The notes beneath the pieces are model-generated. The model made no database searches. It worked only from the letters and a program-made list of their open reading frames with translations, and was not told where the DNA came from. A DNA stretch of 64,000 nucleotides from NCBI GenBank assembly GCA_964538085.1, contig CAZIDF010000002.1, forward strand, positions 1 through 64,000. Direction: 5' to 3'. The position numbers were made by a program, and so were the translations under genes. This document shows positions 25,374 through 34,772 of the stretch, one piece after another; the stretch's first letter is position 1, and the number at the start of each line of letters is the position of its first letter. The DNA is from G020348385 sp964538085 (lineage in GTDB: Bacteria; Acidobacteriota; Aminicenantia; Aminicenantales; Aminicenantaceae).

Positions 25374-28300
25374 ATGAGGGAAGATAATCAAGTTCAGTGC
25401 CCCCAGTGCCTCGCTTATAATCCAGAGGACAGCCAGTTTTGTAACAAATGTGGCTTAACTCTTGAAATAAGCCAGGATACCCTCACGTCTCCGCTCGCTG
25501 CAAAGGAAACGGAAAGCGGGTATATATATTTTGCTCCGGGTGACCAGTTTGCAGATAGATACATGATCATCGAGGAGATCGGCCGGGGTGGCATGGGGGT
25601 GGTGTACAAAGCAGAGGATAAGATATTGGGGATTAAAGTGGCCCTGAAGATAATCCATCCTTTGTATTCTTCCAGCGCCAACATGGTGCGGCAGTTCAAA
25701 AAAGAAACACTTCTGGCTAGGTCGATATCCCATGAAAACGTGATCAGAATCCATGATATAGGCGTGAAAGATAATATCAACTATATCTCGATGGACTATA
25801 TCAAAGGCCAGAATCTGAAAGAATTTATCCGTGTTTCAGGCGCTCTAGCCACAAAAACAGCTATCACCATTACAAAACAGATTTGTGATGCCATCGATGC
25901 AGCTCATCGGAAAGGGGTCATTCACCTGGATCTAAAACCACAAAACATCATGGTGGATAACAACGGAAATGTATACACCATGGATTTTGGCTTGGCTAGA
26001 TCTGTTGTGAGTCCTGCAACGAGGTTATCGAAAAAAATTATGGGGACTCCGGCCTATATGTCCCCTGAGCAGGCAAAAGGAGAAGAGACCGATCATAAGT
26101 CCGATATTTATTCGATCGGCATCATCATGTATGAGATGTTCACAGGAACATTACCCTACGATGCTGAAACGAGAGATGAGTACATCCAGAAACACATCGA
26201 GGAAATACCAAAATCTCCGTCTCAGATTAATCCGCTTATCCCGAATGCCATCTCAAAAATTATCCTGAAATGCATGGAAAAGGATAAAAACGATAGGTAT
26301 CAGGCAGTCAAAGAAATTCTCGAAGAAATTCAGCAGCCACTGGAATACAAGATCAGCTATCCTCAGGAAGAAGCAAAGAGAAGGATTAAGCTTCTGTACA
26401 TTATTCCATTGGTTTTCCTTATTGCCATCGGAGGATATTTTCTCCTGAAAAAAAAGCAAGGGGATGAACCGTATTCTCCTATCCTTGAAGAATTGGTGCG
26501 TCCATCAGTCGCGGTGTTAAGATTCGAAAACAACACCGGTGATGACAGCTTGGCGAACTGGAGCAAGATGCTTCAGAATAGCCTGATCATCGATTTGGCC
26601 CAGTCCAAATATATCCGGATTCTGCCTGGTGACAGGCTCGCCCAAATATTGTTCGATTTAGGTTATCAAGATTCAAAAGAGTATTCATCCGAAGTCCTGG
26701 AAAAGATCGCTGAGGGGGGAAATGTTCAATATTTCATTTTAGGGAGTTATGCGAAAGTCGGGGACAAATTTTTGATTTCTGCCATGATTCGAGAATCGAA
26801 AACACAAAGGTTACTTGGAACAGAAAAAGTGGAGGGAACTGGGGAAGCCAGCTTCATCGACATGGTGGACAATCTGACAAAAAAGATAAAAAAAAGACTG
26901 AAGCTCACCCCTGAGGAAATGGCTGACGATATCGATAAAGATATAGATAAAATAACGACCCAATCTCCTGAAGCATGGAAACACTATAATGATGGGATCA
27001 AGTATCTCCAGGAAAGAAAATTTAAGGAGGGAATCGCTTCATTGGAAATGGCGGTGGAGATCGATCCAGAGTTTGCCATGGCATATAAAGTTCTGTCCGA
27101 GACTAATCTTTCCTTGTATGATTATGAAAAGGGAAATAAATTTTTGTTGAAGGCCTTAGAATATGTATACAGAGTATCGGACAGAGAGCGTTACCTGATA
27201 CAGGGCTACGCAGCATGGAGTATCCAAAATGCTTATACACAGGCGATCGAAAGTTACAAAGACCTGCTAAAAATATATCCAGACGATGAAGAAGGCAACA
27301 AGTATCTGGGTATGCTGTACAGGATGTATGAAGAATGGGATCTCGCGTTGGAATGTTATGAAAAAATTCTCAAAAGCGATAATCCTGTCGAGAGAGCGAA
27401 TGCCATCGACAATATCGCATTCATTTTCATGTCCAAAGGTTTATATGATGAAGCCATCCAGATCATGAAAACCAATCAGCACATTTTTTCCAATCAGTCA
27501 TGGTTTCATAGATTTATGGGCAATCTATATCTCAGTAAGGGCGATTACGACTCTGCGCAAAATGCAGCGGAGAATGCTCTGGAGATCGATCCCGGCTTCA
27601 GCGAAAATCACAGGCTGTGTGGAAATATTTGCCTTTTGAAAGAAGATTTTGTTGCAGCAACAAAATCATATCAGAACATGATCGATAAAGACGATCCTGA
27701 TGCCAAAGCTTGGGGACTCTATTGGAAGGCCAACCTCTCCTTGACCCAAGGCAAATACAAAAAAGCACAAGAAGAAATTTCGTCGGGACTCAGTCTCTCG
27801 CGGAATTTAAATCTGGGCTACCAAGAAACCGAATTACTGATATTGAAGGAGCATGCTTATTTACAACAGAAAAAGGCCAAGTTAGCCCTTGAAGTCTCTA
27901 GCCAGCTTGTGGAATTGACACTAAAAACAGGATTTACGGATGATCGGATAATTGCGCTTCACAGTCGAGGTATTTCCTATATCATGCTAAGAAACTTTGC
28001 TGAGGCCAAAAATATTGCTGAACAATTGAAAACTCTGATCGAGGATGTGGGACACCCAATTCAGATGCGTTTTTATCATCATTTGAATGGATACATTTTG
28101 TTAGAAGAAGAGAATAAATCAGAAGCAATCAGACAGTTCGAGAAAGCCTTGACTTTAATGTCTCACCAGGCGTATGTCTTCGACAACCATGCTGTATTTC
28201 TCGATGGGCTTGCATACGCATATTTTGAGAATAAGGATTTTAAAAATGCCGCTGAGCAATATGAGATGATATCCAAATTGAGTGCCGGCAGGATGACTTG

Positions 28301-28481
28301 GGGCGGTATATATGCAAGAAGTTTTTACATGTTAGGAAAGATTTATCAGATGCAAAATCGGACGGAACTGGCGATCCAGTCCTTTCAAAAATTCCTCATA
28401 TTATGGGAAAATGCTGACCCGGATCTTGTAGAAATAGATGATGCAAAAAGGAGGTTGATCGAACTCCAGTCGAGATCATGA
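25374..28481 (+). CDS. Zinc-ribbon / Ser-Thr protein kinase / TPR receptor
   Basis: Protein of 1035 aa. An N-terminal zinc ribbon (CPQC, CNKC, residues 9-26) precedes a Hanks-type kinase domain (about 63-325) with GRGGMGVVY, Lys92 in VALKII, HLDLKPQN (residues 184-190, Leu replacing the Arg of HRD), DFG (204-206) and GTPAYMSPEQ. One transmembrane helix (338-357) puts the rest outside the cytoplasm: a TolB/FlgO-like segment (RPSVAVLRFENNTGDDS, 376-500) and then about ten TPR units from 530 to the end. It is probably a membrane sensor kinase. Its 3' end overlaps the convergent radical SAM gene by 6 nt. A damaged paralogue lies at 29992-32547. Confidence 0.9.
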   Translation: MREDNQVQCPQCLAYNPEDSQFCNKCGLTLEISQDTLTSPLAAKETESGYIYFAPGDQFADRYMIIEEIGRGGMGVVYKAEDKILGIKVALKIIHPLYSSSANMVRQFKKETLLARSISHENVIRIHDIGVKDNINYISMDYIKGQNLKEFIRVSGALATKTAITITKQICDAIDAAHRKGVIHLDLKPQNIMVDNNGNVYTMDFGLARSVVSPATRLSKKIMGTPAYMSPEQAKGEETDHKSDIYSIGIIMYEMFTGTLPYDAETRDEYIQKHIEEIPKSPSQINPLIPNAISKIILKCMEKDKNDRYQAVKEILEEIQQPLEYKISYPQEEAKRRIKLLYIIPLVFLIAIGGYFLLKKKQGDEPYSPILEELVRPSVAVLRFENNTGDDSLANWSKMLQNSLIIDLAQSKYIRILPGDRLAQILFDLGYQDSKEYSSEVLEKIAEGGNVQYFILGSYAKVGDKFLISAMIRESKTQRLLGTEKVEGTGEASFIDMVDNLTKKIKKRLKLTPEEMADDIDKDIDKITTQSPEAWKHYNDGIKYLQERKFKEGIASLEMAVEIDPEFAMAYKVLSETNLSLYDYEKGNKFLLKALEYVYRVSDRERYLIQGYAAWSIQNAYTQAIESYKDLLKIYPDDEEGNKYLGMLYRMYEEWDLALECYEKILKSDNPVERANAIDNIAFIFMSKGLYDEAIQIMKTNQHIFSNQSWFHRFMGNLYLSKGDYDSAQNAAENALEIDPGFSENHRLCGNICLLKEDFVAATKSYQNMIDKDDPDAKAWGLYWKANLSLTQGKYKKAQEEISSGLSLSRNLNLGYQETELLILKEHAYLQQKKAKLALEVSSQLVELTLKTGFTDDRIIALHSRGISYIMLRNFAEAKNIAEQLKTLIEDVGHPIQMRFYHHLNGYILLEEENKSEAIRQFEKALTLMSHQAYVFDNHAVFLDGLAYAYFENKDFKNAAEQYEMISKLSAGRMTWGGIYARSFYMLGKIYQMQNRTELAIQSFQKFLILWENADPDLVEIDDAKRRLIELQSRS

Positions 28482-29563
28482 ATCCAAACGCTCAATTTCT
28501 CTCCAAAAAGATTTTTTTTCTATTCTAATCGTCTTTCGTAGTTCACAGGTCCATGCCGGTATTTTGCCCAAAACTCCTGTGGCATAAGCTGCGCTCACAG
28601 GACAGATTGTGCAATCCATTATATACTTGCAACCCACACAATATTTATCATCGGAATGACAATGGCTCATCTTTATCTGCTTGTAGTTTGCCACAACTTC
28701 AGGATGGATCTTATGATGATTTCTTATATAGTGATCTAGGTGCCCGAAACAGTATTTTTGAAATTCTTTTGTTCTTTCCTTCCCTTTGAAAAAGTCCGTA
28801 AAGAGGTAACAGCCCCATAATCTTCCCTCCGGAGATAGGGCCATTTTGCTTTCCCCTCCTGTGCAATAAAGGATTCCCTTTGATGATTCTTTTCTGAAAT
28901 TTTTTAAGGGAATCCGCCCCGTTCGTTTATAAATGGAGATCATGGACTGTTTCAATGCTGTTAGTTCTTCCTCAAGCTTCTCCAGTGATTTTTTATCCCA
29001 AGGATGTGTATTGGAAAATGACAGTAAGATATTTTCCACACCCAGCCCTGCAATAAAATCGATTGATTTGAATAAATACTCGACTGTCTCCGGTATAAAC
29101 ACGCTGTTGGTCTCCAATATGATGTCTGGATTTTTTGTTAAGGTTTCAATCAGTGCTTCTGTTTGGTCAAAACTTCCCGGCTTCCTTGTGATTTCCTGCG
29201 CATAGCCATCAAAACTCAAAAGAATATAAAACTTGTTTTGGGATAAAAAATCGAGAGTGGAACTATCTATGAGACTGCCATTTGTTGTCAACGAGTATCG
29301 AATCTTCTTGTGAGAGGTCTGTTGGTTTTTTTGAATATGGGAAACGGTTTTTTTGATCGTATTATAAGCCAGGAGGGGCTCTCCACCTGTAAAATCAACT
29401 GAACAATTATCAAAAAAATAAGGATAAAAAAAATCGATAGTTTTTTTTATCTGATCTATAAGGAGTCGATTTGTTCCTTTTTTTTTTGGTAGCAGTAAGT
29501 GCAATAATAATTGCACTCTTCTGTCAAAAGGATCGTGAACTTAGAGATCTTCATGGTCTGCAT
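28476..29563 (-). CDS. Radical SAM/SPASM peptide-maturase-like enzyme, frameshifted in an A10 tract
   Basis: Radical SAM enzyme resembling RiPP maturases, 362 aa if the frame is restored. From the ATG at 29563 (or 29554) the first frame reads FTILLTEECNYYCTYCY, containing the cluster motif CxxxCxxC. The frame then breaks at a run of ten A (T10 on the plus strand, 29478-29487). The rest reads in another frame: DFTGGEPLLA, a TIM-barrel domain, and a SPASM-like C terminus with CTGGESKMALSPEGRLWGC, CVGCKYIMDCTICP and TWTC-like cysteines. One extra A would join them. The gene lies 28 nt downstream of a small Gly/Cys-tailed protein on the same strand, its likely substrate. The lesion could be slippage, phase variation or sequencing error. 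Confidence 0.8.
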
Positions 29564-29591
29564 TTTTCAGACAGAATGGTAGAGAAGTTAT

Positions 29592-29903
29592 TTAAACAAC
29601 AGGGCTACCTGGTCCGTGACAGCCGCCCCCATCTCCATCGGGCCAAGAGGAATCTTCTTCAACCGTCTCATGCAAATCGGCCATCGCTTCTTCGAGCACA
29701 AAAATCTTATGGATAAGATTTTCAATAAACTTATCCATTTTCGAGAGACATTCACGAAGCATATTTTGTTTATCCGGCGGAAGCTCTTCAATTAATTCCT
29801 CAATTATTGACCGGCAATCGTAATGCTTTTTCCATTTGGCATTCTGCTTTTCACGCGAATAACTAAGTTTCTCTAAAAGCTCTTTTCTTTTTTTTCTTTC
29901 CAT
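29592..29903 (-). CDS. Putative RiPP precursor with Gly/Cys-rich C-terminal core
   Basis: Protein of 103 aa, start at 29903 after a strong GGAGGG. Residues 1-83 are charged and predicted helical (KELLEKLSYSREK; IIEELIEEL; MDKFIENLIHKIF). The last 20 residues change character to a Trp, Asp and Gly-rich tail, WPDGDGGGCHGPGSPVV. A helical leader followed by a short Gly/Cys core, directly upstream of a radical SAM-SPASM enzyme on the same strand, is the usual layout of a radical-SAM-modified peptide. I do not recognise the family. It could instead be a small regulatory protein with a disordered tail. The translation frame is supported by the strong ribosome site. Confidence 0.65.
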   Translation of the reverse strand: MERKKRKELLEKLSYSREKQNAKWKKHYDCRSIIEELIEELPPDKQNMLRECLSKMDKFIENLIHKIFVLEEAMADLHETVEEDSSWPDGDGGGCHGPGSPVV

Positions 29904-29991
29904 TAAATCCCTCCTTCTAAAATTATTTTTATTATATATGGAAAATTCAAGTGCAGTCAAATACATTTGTACGAACAATCAGACAACGGTA

Positions 29992-32547
29992 TCATTGAAG
30001 TATTGTTAGCTCCATTTTGGCCTGTTTGGACTCGAGAATCTCAGGGTCCGCATCTTTCCAGAGTTCGAGGAATTTCTGATAATTTTCAATGGCTTTTTGA
30101 GGCTCCCCTCTCTTTTGATATATCTTGCCCAGCCAATAATAGCTCCGGGCATAAATATCGCCCAACTGTATGCATCCTGATGTCAGTTCTGTGATTTTTT
30201 CAAATTGCTCCGAAGCTTTTTCCTGTTCATTCGTTTTGTTATAGGCCATGGCCAGAGAGTACAAATAGAAGGCGTGATCGTCCAAGGCTTCATGTTGAAA
30301 AGACAAAACAGAAGTGGCTTTTGTGAATTTTTCCAATGCCTCAGAGTCTCTATTTTTGTATAGTGCTATCATTCCTTCCAAATGATAATAATATCTCATG
30401 TATTTTGGGATTTTTAAGCTTTCAAGATAGTTTTTGAGGTATATTGCGGTTTTTTCCGCTTCTTCGGCATTATTCATCTGGAGTTGGACGACCCCCCGAA
30501 GACTCAAAGCCAAAATTCTATCATGGTGGAAATTGAGCTCCTTTGCTATGATCTCAGACTGTTCTAACACTTCGAGCGCTTCCTCGAGATGGTTCATTTT
30601 GAGATAGACATAGGCGAGCTGATTCAAGAAGGCCACCTTGTCTGATTGCTTATGATCTTTTTCTGCTTCTTTTATCGCATCTAGAATAGAAAGTTTGCAA
30701 TCGTAATACCTTCCTTGGGAGATGCGCAAACAGAATAACCATAACTTTCCATAAAATCTGGTTATCGGATTTTCACTGTGGATCATCGAGTTGAAATAAT
30801 TTTCAGCACGGCCGAATTTATCCTGGATCAAATACAAGTGTCCCAATAGATTTTTTCTGCATTTTCGTAGGAATCCTCCAGGATCGTTTCTGCCCAGCCT
30901 TCCAGAAGATAGCGGTCCCTGAGAGAGACTTTATCTTTTATGGACAGGGCGGATCTTGCGTATTGCTTGCCTTGGATGTACAACTTCAAGGCTTCGGGTA
31001 AATCGGTGAAAATATCCTGTATCTTTTTATCCGAATCGGCGGCTATTTCAGCGCTTTCGATCTTGAGTTGCGATTTAACCCATTGGGTGATGTCGCCAGC
31101 CGTATTGAAAAATGTGATGTCCCCCTTGCCTTCGAACCTTCGGATCGCCAGATCTTCCATCATTCCATTCTTAAGCACGACATCGATGCGATAGACATCA
31201 TCTGCTTTGGTATAATGACCGTACAAGAGATGGTTTGCCCCTCCACGCATTGTCACTTTGTTTAAATCTTCAGAGGAATAATTTTTTTCATCCACAAGGT
31301 TCAGATTTTCGAGAATACTGAATAGACCATCGCTGGGAAGAACTTTGATCAGGTTGGATTGCTGGAGATCATATATGATCAAATAGCATAATCCCATTCT
31401 CCATTCCTCAAGGCTTTCATCGCCCGTGTGGTTTTCGAAAAACATCACAATCAACGGTATTTTTCCTCCTGCGAAATCAGTAGGAACTACCGGCTTATTT
31501 TTCCCGATGATTAAATAAATGCCTACAGCAACCAGTAGAAAAACCGGAATAAAGAAGAGAGAGCGCCATTCCTTTTTGGATTTTGTTTGTGGCATATAGG
31601 TCTGGGATTCTTCTTCATGGGCATGCAAATCTTCGAGGATATCCGTGACATTCTCGTACCTTTTGTTCTTGTCTTTTTTCAAACATCTGAGGACGATGTC
31701 TTCGAGAAAAGGCGGGATTTGTGGCATGATTTCCGAGGGGCGGAGGGGCTTTTTATGGATGTGCATATCCACGTAATCGTCCAGATTATCTGCATCGAAA
31801 GGCCTCTTTCCCGTGAGCATTTCAAACATAATTATGCCCAACGAGTAAATATCGGAGCGTGTATCCACCTTTTCACTCTTAGCTTGTTCAGGGGATATGT
31901 TAGCGGGCGTCCCTATGAGTTTTTTTTCTTGGACGATCTCTCGGGCTCCAAGAGACCGCGCCACCCCAAAGTCAATGATATAAACCTTTCCATCACTGTC
32001 GATCATGATGTTGCGCGGCTTTGAGCCCTTCACAGATCTGCTTGCTTATGCTGATAGCAGTCTGGAAACTGAGTGTCCCGGAAGTATGGATTAGCTCTTT
32101 GAGATCGTGTCCCTTGATATAGTCCATGGATATGAATTTGATGTCATCCACATCCCCCAAATCGTGGATCCTTATCACGTTCTCGTGAGAGATCGATCGT
32201 GATAACAGCGTCTCTTCCTTGAAACGCTGGATAAACCGGGGATTGGAAGAGTAGGCTGACCGGATCATCTTGAGGGCGACCGTGATGTTCAGCTCTTGAT
32301 CCTTAGCCTTGTAAACCCGGCCCATTCCCCCTCTGCCGATCTCTTCGATGATCCGGTATCGTGGGCCAAACTTGTCTCCGAGCGAGAATACAAGGTGGTC
32401 GTCCAGAATTTTTTCTAAAGGTGGGGTATAAGTCAGGGTATAGGCTTTATCCATGACATAATGCCCGCACCTGCTGCAAAAACGGCTGTCATCGGCTATG
32501 GGCGAATGGCATTGCAGACACCGAAAGGTCTTGGACTCGTTTCCCAT
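29992..32547 (-). pseudogene. Second zinc-ribbon / Ser-Thr kinase / TPR gene, broken by internal deletions
   Basis: Paralogue of the protein at 25374, with zinc ribbon (CLQC, CSRC), kinase GRGGMGRVY, DFGVARS, a membrane helix (FFIPVFLLVAVGIYLII) and TPRs. Three lesions are seen by comparison. Near 32025 the catalytic loop (HRKGVIHLDL in the paralogue) is missing and the frame changes. Near residue GKQY about 45 residues of the TPR region are absent in frame. Near 30840 about 120 residues are missing with another frame change. The reading therefore falls into three pieces: 32547-31993, 32033-30828 and 30846-29992. Without HRD the product could not be an active kinase. It lies 75 nt downstream of GH97 and upstream of the precursor-like gene. 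TATAAT sits at 32557-32552. Confidence 0.8.
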
Positions 32548-32621
32548 CGATATTATATATATAAACAAATATAAACAAAGATGATCTAAGTCAATCTCTC
32601 TCGATAGGCTAAAATTTTCCC

Positions 32622-34589
32622 CTATTCTTCTTTTTTGGGATAGATCCGGGCAACCCAACCTCCACCCGGTGCAAGCTCGATCTTCAGTTTGTCTCTAGCC
32701 GAGAAGGAGATGACCTCTTTTTTGTAGTCACTGCTATAGCGCCGGGCATTTATGCCATCCTTGAGTATCTCTGCTCCGAATTCCCCTTCAGGTAAAAAGG
32801 ACATATCGACTTCGAGCTCACGGGCTGTCCAGTCTGTCATCGCTCCCACATACCATTCCTCTCCAGATTTCCGTGCGATCAGGATGTAGTCAGCCACTTG
32901 GGCATCCAAAACATGCGTTTCATCCCATACGGTGGGCACCTTGGACAAAAATTCCAGGCATTCCTTTTCCCTAAGATAGTTGGATGGACTGTCAGCCAGC
33001 ATCTGCAGAGGGCTTTCGTAAACGACATACATAGCCAGCTGATGGCATCGGGTTCCCATGCTCATCGGCCGGGTGAAAATAACCTGAAAATTTTTCTCCT
33101 GCGCATTGACCATGGCACCGGGTGTGTAATCCATCGGACCGGCGAGCATCCGGATAAAAGGGAGGGTGACGTTATGTTCCGGGGTGACGTTTTTCGACCA
33201 CTTGTTGTGTTCCAGCCCGAGAACACCCTCGCGCGTCAGCACATTGGGATAGGCCCTTCTCAGCCCAGTGGGTTTGTACGCTCCATGAAAATCGACAAAC
33301 AAGTGCCTCTTTGCCGCTTCTTTGGCGATCTTGTGATAATAGTTCACCATCCACTGGTCGTCCCTCTGCATGAAATCCACTTTGATCCCCTTCACGCCCC
33401 ACTTTTCGAATTGGCCCAATGCTTCGTGAAGCTGGTCGTCCAAGGTTTTCCACACAACCCAGAGGATGATGCCGACATTTTTTTCTCGAGCATACTGGAT
33501 GATCTCTTCGATGTTCATATCTGGATTTATGTCGAAAAGATCTCCCAACACATACCAGCCTTCATCCAAGATGACATATTCGATCCCGTGGGCTGAGGCA
33601 AAATCTATGTAATATTTGTAGGTGTCGGTATTGACCCCAGCTTCAAAATCCACTCCGTAGATATTGTTAGCATTCCACCAGTCCCAGGCCACTTTACCGG
33701 GTTTGATCCAATCGGTGTCTTGCAGTTGGAGAGGCTTGGCCAATTTGTAGACCAGTTGATTTTCCAGAAGATCCCCGTCTTTTTCTGCAATCACGATCGC
33801 ACGCCAGGGGAAGGTTCTCCGTCCTTCTGTTCGGGCTATGTGGTCATCCCGTTTGACGACCCGCACATCCCGGTCGCGCGTTTGCCTCTCCTCCAAAGAC
33901 ACCGCCGGAAAGATCCCCCTGAGAGTTGTGCTCTCCCTGCCGCAGAAATACAGTCCCGCATAGTCTTCAAGGTCTGCTTCTGTGATGACAACTTTGGGTC
34001 CATCTTTGATGTCGATAAGAACCGGGGGATAGCCCATTTTGTATCGGGAGATCTGCGAGAGCGGCAGATATTCGTACAATCTTTCCTGGTGAGTGAAAAA
34101 ACTCTCTTCTGCCGCGAAATAAACGTTATGATCTTCTGCAAAATTATAGGTGACTTCCTCTTCGAGGATATCGATGGTCCTATCGAATTCCGTTTGAAAT
34201 CGATAGGCCACGCCTTCATCATAAACACGAAAGATGAGATCGAAGTTATTTTTGAACTTCAGGATCATCTCATTGTATCTGTCGGTTATCACAGCGCTTT
34301 TCACGCGGATAACCGGCCGAATTTCCTGATCGGTGGACTGTTGAAAGGCATCTTCGAGGACAGGTTGAAATCCCAATTTTCCTATGTCTTTCACGGTCAT
34401 CGAGATCGGAGATGGTTCGAGAATCTTTTGCGACCCATGATAAACAGAATATTGAATTTGTCCATCTATCTTGATATCGACCTTGATTTTTTTATCAGGA
34501 GAAAAAATTTCGTATTCGTTGGCTGAAAGAGCCGGCCGCATGAAAATGGCAAACAGAAAAAATCCGATGAAGTATATTCTCCATTTCAT
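32622..34589 (-). CDS. GH97 alpha-glycosidase (probable alpha-galactosidase)
   Basis: Glycoside hydrolase family 97, 655 aa, with a signal peptide (FIGFFLFAIFMRPALSA). The N-terminal beta-sandwich (residues about 25-270) and a TIM barrel with DEGWY, GIKVDFMQRDD, VDFHGAYKPTG and LAGPMDYTPGA match the family. An Asp in the KVDF strand is the feature of the retaining, alpha-galactosidase-type subgroup rather than the inverting SusB type. That assignment is inference. GGAGGG precedes the start. It is divergent from the GH95 fucosidase, and galK at the right edge could use released galactose. Confidence 0.88.
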   Translation of the reverse strand: MKWRIYFIGFFLFAIFMRPALSANEYEIFSPDKKIKVDIKIDGQIQYSVYHGSQKILEPSPISMTVKDIGKLGFQPVLEDAFQQSTDQEIRPVIRVKSAVITDRYNEMILKFKNNFDLIFRVYDEGVAYRFQTEFDRTIDILEEEVTYNFAEDHNVYFAAEESFFTHQERLYEYLPLSQISRYKMGYPPVLIDIKDGPKVVITEADLEDYAGLYFCGRESTTLRGIFPAVSLEERQTRDRDVRVVKRDDHIARTEGRRTFPWRAIVIAEKDGDLLENQLVYKLAKPLQLQDTDWIKPGKVAWDWWNANNIYGVDFEAGVNTDTYKYYIDFASAHGIEYVILDEGWYVLGDLFDINPDMNIEEIIQYAREKNVGIILWVVWKTLDDQLHEALGQFEKWGVKGIKVDFMQRDDQWMVNYYHKIAKEAAKRHLFVDFHGAYKPTGLRRAYPNVLTREGVLGLEHNKWSKNVTPEHNVTLPFIRMLAGPMDYTPGAMVNAQEKNFQVIFTRPMSMGTRCHQLAMYVVYESPLQMLADSPSNYLREKECLEFLSKVPTVWDETHVLDAQVADYILIARKSGEEWYVGAMTDWTARELEVDMSFLPEGEFGAEILKDGINARRYSSDYKKEVISFSARDKLKIELAPGGGWVARIYPKKEE

Positions 34590-34706
34590 ATCATTCCCTC
34601 CGTATTTCTGATCTCATGATAGTGACTGATTTCTCCTTTATATCCTAACCCGGGCTTAAACTCAACCGAGAGATTTGGAAATCAGGCAGGGAAAAATATC
34701 ATGCAG

Positions 34707-34735
34707 TTGACTCGGATTTTTTAGCATGAGAAAAT
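34707..34735 (+). promoter_or_regulatory. Candidate promoter of the GH95 gene
   Basis: TTGACT (34707-34712), a 17-nt spacer and GAAAAT (34730-34735) preceded by TG. The predicted start is near 34742, about 30 nt before the ATG. Confidence 0.35.
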
Positions 34736-34772
34736 GAGCGGGCTCAATTCCTGAGCACAAAGGAGCAAAATC

